Assembly: GCA_018296165.2 (NCBI GenBank)
Contig: JACKQL020000078.1
Span: forward strand, 1-64,000
Length of the DNA stretch: 64,000 nucleotides
Direction of reading: 5' to 3'
Source of the DNA: Termitomyces sp. T153
Taxonomy: Eukaryota > Basidiomycota > Agaricomycetes > Agaricales > Lyophyllaceae
The notes under the pieces were generated by a model. It made no database searches. It saw nothing but the letters and a program-made list of their open reading frames with translations, and was not told the origin of the DNA. Of this stretch, positions 56,655 to 64,000 are shown piece by piece. Positions within the stretch are counted from its first letter, which is position 1, and every line of letters starts with the position of its first letter. A program made the translations under genes and the position numbers.

Positions 56655-58600
56655 TCAGGATGCAAAATGTATATGATAAGAAGGAGAAGATGAAATAATG
56701 AGAGTATTGATTGGGAGGTATAATGTTGTCTGAACATAATCAGGAACCCACATTAATTGATGTGTAGTAGGGGCAAACACTATCCAACCATCATATGTGC
56801 ACTTCCATATAGCATATAGACTACCCCACACCCTCACAGATTTGTCATTGGAACTAGAGACAATGGACTTCTCATCTGGTGAGAATGCAACAGATGTGAC
56901 AAAGTCAGTATGGCCATTTAAATCCTGCAGCTGTGCACCACTGGATGCATCCCACACCCTCACAGATTTGTCAAATGAGCCAGAGACAATGGATTTTCCA
57001 TTGTGTGAGAATGTAACACATTTAACTGCATCTTTGTGCAATATGCTCACTTTGGACATTGTCAGTCTTCTTTCACCAATTAGAGATGGAATGAAAGAAA
57101 ATTGCTTCTTCCATCTTTGTGTTAGGTCTCTGTCACTCAGCCATGTTGCTAATGCTGAAAGATATAAATGTGGTGTGGACAAGGCTGCAGGACTTGATGT
57201 AAAATATGCAGCAAAGTTAGCTGTCTCATTGATGTTTTGTATGAGATCTGAATGACTGTCATCATGTTGCTATCATACTATCAATCTTATTGAATAGGTT
57301 GAAATTAGAACTCTCTTGCCTTTGTAATACATTCAATAACTTGTTGAAGCATGATATGACAGTGCTTTGATAATTGAAGTAGATTCATAGCCTCTATCCA
57401 AAAAAGCACATTAATTTCAAGGAATTTTTCTATTTTGTATAGTATATTCTTGTGCTCTGTTGGGATGGCTTTCATTATGTGTTGTGCCCAGTGCTGACAT
57501 GCATATTGAAGGACACCTGATATTTTCTCCTTGATACAAGTTTGAAGGTTTGGTACTTGGCAGTCATTGAAAAATGATGAAGGTAAATTGCAGATGTTAA
57601 ACTGAAGCTCCCTTTGCATGATATCAAAGCATGACTGAGCAAGAAGAGCATGATAAGAGGCTGCATCACAAGACATGACCTTGATATATCTTGAGGAGTT
57701 CTTTACATCCATTAGACATATTTTGGATGATTGTCCTTGAGCAAAGAAAAAGTCTGGAAAAGAAGCATGGTACCAAAAGATCTTATCATCTTTCACATAA
57801 AGAATGCATGGAGCTTTTTAACAAGATCATCAGCTTGCTCTTCCATGTCCCTGGCATTTGTAGCATTAGAAAGTCCTGCTGCAACAAAAGTAGATATATG
57901 CTCTTCTGCACAAAGAATTATATGTAGAAGCTTTAAGTGAGCTTCAATATGATTCTTTTGAACTTGAACAAATGCTTCAGACAGTATTTGATGATACAAA
58001 TTATCAATCAGCATTCTTGGATCAAAATAATTTGGCACTTCTAACATTTCTGTATTCTTTGTAGAATCAAGCAGCTGTCTCATCAGATCTTCTTGCTCTG
58101 ATGAGGTTCCTGATGATATATACCTCACAGCAGTTGAGGCATAGAAAAACAGACCATTTGCCTTTCTCCCAATGTCATTCAGTTCAAGCTTATTATGGAA
58201 CACAGGCAAGGCATGATGCAAGTATGTCATAATATCTCTATCAGCCTGCTCCTGAGATACATCTTGAAGATGACAAACTGAGTCAGGTGGAAAGGATGCA
58301 CATAGCTTGGCAAGTTCAGGATCTGGTCTACTTGTAACAAGGTACTTGAGCCCTTGTAAATGCCCACTTTGAATACTCATAAGCAGTTTTCTGAGAAATT
58401 CTGCTCCTGCTTTTCCCTCAATTTCATCCAAAGCATCAATCACTATGAGGTATGGTGGTAGGTATGGAGAGCAGCTCTTAACTCACTTCTGCCAAGGGAC
58501 AACTAAGAGGTCATCCATCTGATTGGACAATAATTTGTCAACAGAGTCAAATGCATCAGCAGCAAGCAATGACTCTGCATTGATATGCCGGCCTCAAAAT
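56655..58600 (-). pseudogene. NACHT-WD40 (NLR-like STAND) gene, truncated
   Basis: Proteins of this class are fungal signalling or self/non-self receptors that bind nucleotide through NACHT and sense through WD40 repeats. On the minus strand the remaining NACHT part reads DDLLVVPWQK, a stop, then PYLIVIDALDEIEGKAGAEF with the Walker B motif (about 58,460-58,400) and LKYLVTSRPDPELA. A helical linker follows to 57,305. After a frame change or intron the next part is HLYLSALATWLSDRDLTQRW (57,170), and then only two WD40 blades (VKCVTFSHNGKSIVSGSFDK; FVTSVAFSPDEKSIVSSSND). A tail (CTYDGWIVFAPTTHQLMWVP) follows. Such tails normally come after many more blades, so the repeat number is very low. The Walker A part is missing because a gypsy LTR starts at 58,601. 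Confidence 0.8.
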
Positions 58601-59347
58601 TGAGGACTGGCAAAAGTACTATGAGAACTGAGCAAAGGATGTTTTCTAATCAAATGGCCGAAAACTGTAAGCCAAATGTCAAAAACTGTAGATGAGAAAA
58701 ACATACCTTGTAAAATCAAGTACAGCCCCCTCCAAGTAACACCAAAAAGAGATGGCTGGACCAATGTAGCTACGTCAGAGTAGAACAGTCAAAAGAGATC
58801 AAAAAGCTGACAAAGGGCCAAGTCTGTGGCAGTGCTCGGGCCAAGATGGCAACCTTGGATCATAATCTGAGATCAGCCATCAAGGCTGACAAAACTCTGT
58901 AGTAACTGCCAACGATTCCAATGATCAAAAAGGCCTACCATGCATGACTATTTAAAAACTCCCTATGCTATGCTAGCAAGTCCAGGAAATGACTGTAAAC
59001 TGTAGGAAAAGAAGAGGTAGGAAAGGGGAGAAACAAAACTGTAGAAATCACGGGTAGATGGAATGACACAGGAAGGATGACACACAGGCCAATTATTGCA
59101 GCATAATACCATGCAGAACACATTGGTCGTGCACGGCCAACAGGGTATAAAAAGGACAGGATGATAGAGAGAAAGGGAGGCAACAATGTACCATGGCTTG
59201 GCTAGCCCCAGGGAGCCACTATCTTAGGCTTACGAGTATTTAGTTGGTTTGGGTTTTATTGATATATATATTTGAACCCATTCAAAAGTTTGAGACCATC
59301 TCAACTAGCGAATAAATCAATTTAATTATTATCTATAACTGTAAACA
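58601..59347 (+). repeat. 5' LTR of gypsy-3
   Basis: It starts TGAGGACTGGCAAAAG directly after the cut NLR gene. The end is placed at GTAAACA (59,347) from the position of the gag leader, with some uncertainty. A TATA box (TATAAAAA, 59,146-59,153) lies about 200 bp before the end, as usual for the U3/R border. The second LTR is outside the window, so this cannot be confirmed here. Confidence 0.6.
59146..59153 (+). promoter_or_regulatory. TATA box of the gypsy-3 LTR
   Basis: The sequence GGGTATAAAAAGGACAGG is a good TATA element and is correctly placed for transcription of gypsy-3. Confidence 0.6.
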
Positions 59348-59591
59348 TCTAAAGTGAGCTTTTGTGTAACTTAAGCCTCCAAAACCCTGTGAAAGTAAAG
59401 TTTGATCTGTTGATCCAATCAATTGACAATGACAAAACCTACATTTCACATCATCTGGAGCCCACCGCAAGGGGCTTTTGTTGCACAAAAACTTACTTCT
59501 GGATTTCCTTGAGGAAGTCCAACCCTTGTGAAACATTAGTTTTGCACTATCTGGGTCTTGGCCCAAAACACCTGAAGTTATTGCAACCAAG

Positions 59592-61064
59592 GTGAAAAAC
59601 TCTGTTACATTAAGGAAAAGAGAAACTAGGACCAATAGCAGTGGTTCAAAGTCCTTTTTGCCTGACCCTGAAACCTTACTCAGAAAGAGAAAGCTTCGGA
59701 CTGAGAAAGTAATTTCAAGCTCACCAAAAGAACTGTACCCTACTACTCAACCAGTTTCTACTGCCTCAATTATGGAGCAAAATATCAGATACAAACTACC
59801 ACTGCCTGACAGCAGGGATGCACCTAAGTTTAAGCACACTGAGCCCTCTGAGGTCCATTGCTTTTTACAAAGGATGATCTCTCTGTTTGAGCATGCTGGG
59901 ATCCAAGGAGATAAAGAAAGGAAAAAGAGAATTTTAGAGTATGTGGATGCTCAGACTGAACAGGAATGGCTGGGCTTTGATTCCTTTAGAGATGACTATA
60001 CTTGGTCTGCTTTTGAGAAAGAAATCAAGGAGTCTTATCCAGAAGCAGTAGATGACACAGGTAGTGTTGCAAACCTGGACAGAATCTGCAGAGAACATGC
60101 CAGACTTAGTAGAAATGACACTACAGAAATCCATTCTCTCATAAGAAAATTTAGAGCTGAGGCTAAGAAGTTGGCTAATGTCACTGGAAATGGGTCTCTG
60201 GTAGACAAATTCCTGGGATGTTTTACACCAGCTTTTGGAGATGTGATTGAGGAGAGGTTGATCAGTAGATATGGCCACTACAAAGACCCTGCTAGAAATA
60301 GGCACAAAGACAACAAGTATGACCTATTAGAAGTGCTGACAGTAGTGGGGACCTTGATAGATGGTGCTACTGTAGGGAGCCCTAGAGAGGAGAAAATAGA
60401 GAAAACAGAAACTAGTAGGGGGGACATTAAGGAGGAGGAAGTGGAGGAGAAAATGGCTCATCTCCAAGATGCTGTGGTTACCATTGGGAAACAAATGGGG
60501 AGCATCCAGAGCACCATGCAAGCTTTGCAAGCTGGTCAGTTGGACATGCACAATACCTTCTTAAATACCAAAGGAAGCCAGGGTATAAGGACAGAAGGGC
60601 CTCCTACATTTCCAACTTCTGGGAGAAGTGGTGTTACTTGCTTCTATTGTTGGCAAACTGGGCATAGAATCTCAGAGTGTGAAGTCATCAAGGGAGATGT
60701 ACAAAAAGGATGGATCATCCTATTGGAAGGGAGAGCCAGACTACCTAATGGTGCTCCTTTACCTAGGGATCCTGCTGGTATATCTCCTCATGCTAGACTA
60801 GCACAAGTACATGATAAGCAGGTGAATATGTACTTTGGATGGCCAAAAGATGACTCTCCAGAGACAGTCACTTACTCTACCTATGTAAACTCTGCTAGAG
60901 ACACAAGAGATGACATGCTAGAGTGCATTCAATATAAGGAGTCAGACTGCTTGGGAGACTTGGAGAAAGGTTTCAATAAAATGGCTGAGATGCTCAGTGT
61001 GTTGATCAACACCAGAAATACAGCCAGTCCTGAGGGACAGAAATCTTCCTCTAAGGATTTTTAA
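59592..61064 (+). CDS. Gag of gypsy-3 (490 aa, intact frame)
   Basis: This is the structural protein of the retrotransposon, forming the particle around its RNA. The frame is uninterrupted over 490 codons, the longest in the window. It has a basic N-terminus (SVTLRKRETRTN), a helical capsid-like part (EVHCFLQRMISLFEHAGIQG; YTWSAFEKEIKESYPEA; SLIRKFRAEAKKLANVTG), an acidic linker and a perfect zinc knuckle CFYCWQTGHRISEC (60,639-60,680). The Met at 59,769 is a second possible start. The TAA at 61,062-61,064 is followed 8 nt later by the next frame, so pol expression would need readthrough or reinitiation, or the stop is a mutation. Confidence 0.85.
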   Translation: MKNSVTLRKRETRTNSSGSKSFLPDPETLLRKRKLRTEKVISSSPKELYPTTQPVSTASIMEQNIRYKLPLPDSRDAPKFKHTEPSEVHCFLQRMISLFEHAGIQGDKERKKRILEYVDAQTEQEWLGFDSFRDDYTWSAFEKEIKESYPEAVDDTGSVANLDRICREHARLSRNDTTEIHSLIRKFRAEAKKLANVTGNGSLVDKFLGCFTPAFGDVIEERLISRYGHYKDPARNRHKDNKYDLLEVLTVVGTLIDGATVGSPREEKIEKTETSRGDIKEEEVEEKMAHLQDAVVTIGKQMGSIQSTMQALQAGQLDMHNTFLNTKGSQGIRTEGPPTFPTSGRSGVTCFYCWQTGHRISECEVIKGDVQKGWIILLEGRARLPNGAPLPRDPAGISPHARLAQVHDKQVNMYFGWPKDDSPETVTYSTYVNSARDTRDDMLECIQYKESDCLGDLEKGFNKMAEMLSVLINTRNTASPEGQKSSSKDF

Positions 61065-61072
61065 ATAACTCA

Positions 61073-61639
61073 ATGAAGGCAATCAGGAAAGAGGCATCTC
61101 AACCAGGAGTATCCTCATTGCCAGAGAGAACCCCTGAAAAACCCTGGAAAGAAAAGCTAACTCTGGTGATTCCACCTAGAGTTGCACCAAAACTGGACCT
61201 ACCTTTTGAGAAGGTTTCAGCCCTCAATGAGGGACCAGACTTGCTAGTGCAGAACACTGTTAAAAGTTCCTTAACAGGAACAAAGAGGAAGGAGTGGGAT
61301 AGGACCATTGATAAGCTCTGGGAGGCTACTGTAGCTTTCAGTACCGGAGAACTGTTAGATGTGGCTCCTGGATTAAGGGAGGCAATGATACAAAAATTGA
61401 CTCTCAAATCAGGGACTCAGTCTAGGGATCCCAATATCCCAAGAGTAGCAGTTCAACAGCAGACTGTAAGGAAGAAGAAACCACCTGACAAAGTATATGT
61501 CAATGACCTACCAATGGCAACCTATTTCATTGCAGATGGGACACAGGATGATTTGCCTACTGGCGCAGTAGTGCATCAGGATTGTGTAGCCACTTTCTTG
61601 GAAAATATCCCTCCAGGAGAAAAGCCAGTAGTGGTGTAG
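61073..61639 (+). CDS. Gypsy-3 linker upstream of the protease
   Basis: A 188-codon frame of Lys/Pro-rich sequence starts 8 nt after gag. Near its end it reads PDKVYVNDLPMATYFIADGT and GAVVHQDCVATFLENIPPGE. In related gypsy elements this region connects Gag to the protease. It has no enzymatic motif that I recognise. It ends at a TAG at 61,637-61,639, after which the protease continues in a neighbouring frame. Confidence 0.65.
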   Translation: MKAIRKEASQPGVSSLPERTPEKPWKEKLTLVIPPRVAPKLDLPFEKVSALNEGPDLLVQNTVKSSLTGTKRKEWDRTIDKLWEATVAFSTGELLDVAPGLREAMIQKLTLKSGTQSRDPNIPRVAVQQQTVRKKKPPDKVYVNDLPMATYFIADGTQDDLPTGAVVHQDCVATFLENIPPGEKPVVV

Positions 61640-62007
61640 TGTGGCTAGAGATGTGCAAGTGTTGAGATCCTTGAACCCCATTGTCAATTAGAGGGGGCAA
61701 GTAGAAACAATTCTAGATAGTGGTTCTCAGATAGTCTGTGTGGCACTAAGAAGAGGCACTTTGTTTAGGATTGACTTGTGATCCAGACATATGCTTAAGG
61801 ATGGAGAGTGCCAACAGTCAAGTGAATACATCAGTTGGTTTAGCCAAAAATGTGCCATTTACTTTTGCTGAAGGCTTCACTATTTATTTATAAGTACATA
61901 TCTTTGTCAAGCCAGCTTATACTGTCTTGTTGGGTTGTCCTTTTGACACACTAACAGAAAGCAACATACAAAATCTTCAAGATGGCAGTGCCATCATAAC
62001 TATCAGA
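61640..62007 (+). pseudogene. Gypsy-3 protease, first part
   Basis: The retropepsin active site reads VETILDSGSQIVCVALRRG (61,702-61,758). After a TGA and a frame change the flap and C-terminal strand follow (SANSQVNTSVGLAKNVPFTF; PAYTVLLGCPFDTLTESNIQ) to IITIR at 62,008. There the SINE-like element is inserted. The frame resumes at 62,951. Confidence 0.75.
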
Positions 62008-62950
62008 AGGGGGTGCGGTGGCTCAGATGGCACCATCGCGTCCCAAAGTGGGTCACATGATCTGCAAGTGCAAGGTCGGGGTTTCAACTCTGGCTGTGTG
62101 CGCCTGTGTGGAAAACACCTTAGACACCATGTGGGTTATTTCAACGCCGCCGGAAAGCCTCCGCCCGCATGTGCTTGACTAGCCAGGCTTTGTAGTGCAG
62201 GCCGACCAGGACCAAGCAATCAGCACGTGGTTCAATGAGGCAATGTGACCACCACGCTCGTGACGGATCAGAAAAAGAAAAATTTCCCCGGTGTGATGGA
62301 TTTGGGAGAGGGTCTAGGCCTTCGCTGACCAAGCGGGTTGTGGCATGGGTAGGCGTGAGGATAGGAGTCAATAGTTCGATCAGGCTGCCAAAGTACTGTG
62401 TGGTCCATCGGATGGTCTGGTGTGGTTTAAAGCCGAGGCTGCCGGTTTGATCAGGTGCCCAGCCGAAAAGGTGCGGCACGTCTGTTACATGGTGGTTCAC
62501 TGGGCTATTCCATCGCGGGTTCCAAATCTCGGGATCGTTCTTCCGAAAGTAGCGTCTGGGCGTGGGGAGGGTGGAGTCGTGACTACCCTGAGTTTGGATT
62601 GACTAGAGGGAGGCTTGAGCTGGCTAAAAGGGTTACCGCCCTACACCAATCAACTCCGACCAAGCATTGCCGAGTACAGCTGGGTTTAGAAATTGGGAGG
62701 GCACGTTAGTGGCAGATGGTCAGTGGGACTTAGGTGTGGGAAGTAGTATGAACTCCGACAAAAAGTCAAATTGTAGTAAAGTGGCTACGAGGCGTAACCA
62801 GCATCAGCTGAAAAGGGATCGGGCTGGAGAACTAGTTGGAGTGTCCGTAATTACCACCCCCATTACGTACTGCAGGGCTTAGGACATGAAGGTCATGTGT
62901 AAAATAAGCCTTTAAGATAAACAAAAATGTATCATCATCATCATCATCAT
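62008..62950 (+). mobile_element. Full-length tRNA-derived SINE-like element (943 bp)
   Basis: The 5' end is tRNA-like. It has an A box TGGCTCAGATGG (62,019-62,030) and a B-box-like GGGGTTTCAACTC (62,078-62,090) 60 nt downstream, as needed for an internal RNA polymerase III promoter. The body has no open frame. The 3' end is an (ATC)n tail (about 62,931-62,956). A 16-bp target duplication, CATCATAACTATCAGA, flanks it (61,992-62,007; 62,951-62,966), and removing the insert plus one copy restores the gypsy protease frame (SAIITIRDPNTG). The length is far above the usual 100-500 bp for SINEs. CpG sites are preserved, which suggests recent insertion. Confidence 0.85.
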
Positions 62951-63841
62951 CATCATAACTATCAGAGATCCTAATACTGGTTGCTGGACAGCCCTGCCCA
63001 CTCTTCAAAGAGGGAAGGTGCCAAAGGCAGGTGTTGGAGGAGATAGTGATCCAAAATTCTCAATCTCAATGATCTGGTCAGTGACCAGGGAGAGGTGGCA
63101 GTAATGATTGGAGAGAAGGAGAATGGTGAAGTAGTGGTGACTGGATACACTATAAATCATAGTGGATTCAAGAACCAAGAGTTGAGATATGTGTATCTGC
63201 AGGCCTTTGCTGCAGAGGGAGATGTGGGAGGAAGAGATGAGAAGACATTAGCAGCCTATCTAGATGGGCAGCTGTGTCAGATACCAGAGAAGTTGGAGGA
63301 GATCTTAGTACAGCAGGAAAGCCTAGAGTTAGAAGCAGGTGTGGGGGAAACTGCACAAGTATTTTCTAAGAAATACAAACCTGTTGCTAGGAAGGTGAAA
63401 CCTGTACTAGGGACCTCTCCTGAGGAGTTTAGAATTGAAAGGTGTATTACTAGAGATCCACTAGCAGACATGCCAAAATTGGACCCAAATCCACCTGATT
63501 TCAAACCCACAGGGAGGTACACTGGTGAGTGCAAGGAAATCATTGACCCAGTACATGAGGATGGTTTCTTGTGGCCAGAAGAGATGAAGGCAGTACATCA
63601 CCTAATGATGCTGCAGAATGAGGCTTTTGCATGGGATGATTCTCAAAGAGGTAGGCCCAAGGAGGAATTCTTCCCTCCTGTAGTAATGCCAGTAATTCTT
63701 CACACCTCCTGGGTATTGAAGAACATTCCCATTGCTCCTGGACTCAGAGAAGAAATCTGCCAGATGATAAAACAGAAAATTGAGGCAGTGTGTATGAGCC
63801 ATCCAACTCTTCATACAGATCCCAGTGGTTCACAGTATTGA
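62951..63841 (+). pseudogene. Gypsy-3 end of protease and start of reverse transcriptase
   Basis: The frame after the SINE continues the protease (IITIRDPNTGCWTALPTLQ) and then, from 63,095, a 248-codon stretch with the connecting domain. It includes FLWPEEMKAVHHLMMLQNEA, FAWDDSQRGRPKEEFFPPVV and HTSWVLKNIPIAPGLREEIC, which precede the RT fingers in basidiomycete gypsy elements. A 1-bp deletion near 63,791-63,793 shifts the frame, so the ORF ends at a TGA at 63,839-63,841 although the RT sense continues. Confidence 0.75.
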
Positions 63842-64000
63842 AGAAGGATGGTGAGAGTTTGAGGATAGTTCACAGCTTGGAACCTTTAAACAAAGTGACC
63901 ATAGCACATTCTGGATTGCCACCAGCAACTGAAGAATTAGCTAGTCATTTTGCTGGCAGGGCTTGTGGAGGGATCTTTGACTTGTATGTGGGATATGATG
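63792..64000 (+). pseudogene. Gypsy-3 reverse transcriptase, partial at window end
   Basis: In the shifted frame the RT reads VYEPSNSSYRSQWFTVLKKD, LRIVHSLEPLNKVTIAHSGL, ASHFAGRACGGIFDLYVGYD to the end of the window. No stop is seen after the frameshift. The rest of pol and the 3' LTR lie beyond 64,000. Confidence 0.85.

Noticed and set aside
62008..62100. A functional tRNA gene
   Set aside because: A and B boxes are present, but no acceptor stem or anticodon arm can be paired convincingly. It is the head of a SINE-like element.

Overview
The window looks like a repeat-dense block of a mushroom-forming (Agaricomycete) genome. The evidence is short introns of about 50 nt with GT..AG ends, chromodomain-bearing Ty3/gypsy elements, a Plavaka-type (CACTA/KDZ-like) transposase, a fungal NACHT-WD40 gene, and intron-containing fragments of two conserved fungal genes (a chk1-like kinase and a TOM1/HUWE1-like ubiquitin ligase). 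No intact cellular gene is present. Nearly every reading frame is part of a mobile element or has been broken by one. Many premature stops are TGA codons where the family has Arg, as expected from CGA to TGA change, and copies of the same LTR differ largely by CpG to TpG/CpA change, so CpG deamination is the main decay process.

Layout. From about 500 to 4,823 lies a dead Ty1/copia element holding a solo LTR at 2,636-3,769 (TSD GATAG). Its reverse transcriptase is cut at 4,823 by a second family, a chromoviral gypsy with a 314-bp LTR. Pieces of that gypsy occupy 4,824-9,873 and 53,883 to about 55,911 in mixed orientations. Its reverse transcriptase is split exactly by a 44,009-bp insertion at 9,874-53,882. 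This insertion has about 850-bp terminal inverted repeats, CACT ends and a 3-bp TGA duplication, so it behaves as one giant CACTA-like transposon.

Inside the giant element are: a Ser/Thr/Pro-rich gene on the minus strand (10.8-13.6 kb); a second set of long inverted, partly tandem repeats (13.6-14.2 kb and 45.6-47.2 kb) that probably mark an inner Plavaka transposon; intron-rich genes of unknown function on the minus strand (14.2-20.0 kb, 20.9-24.6 kb, 27.1-27.8 kb); a WD40-like gene on the plus strand (27.9-29.9 kb); a Plavaka-type transposase (30.0-45.7 kb) interrupted by a solo LTR (31,383-32,546) and by a complete 10,995-bp gypsy (32,767-43,761, TSD ATCTC); and, next to the right arm, TOM1-like (48.2-50.8 kb) and chk1-like (51.5-53.0 kb) gene fragments.

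To the right are shuffled gypsy integrase pieces (55.2-55.9 kb), a truncated NACHT-WD40 gene on the minus strand (56.7-58.6 kb), and a third gypsy running off the window (58,601-64,000). The protease region of this last element is split by a 943-bp tRNA-derived SINE-like element with a 16-bp target duplication and an ATC-repeat tail. A second, 5'-truncated copy of the SINE sits in the gypsy LTR at 6.75-7.08 kb.

The main novelty is the nested giant transposon with accessory and captured genes, and the unusually long SINE family.
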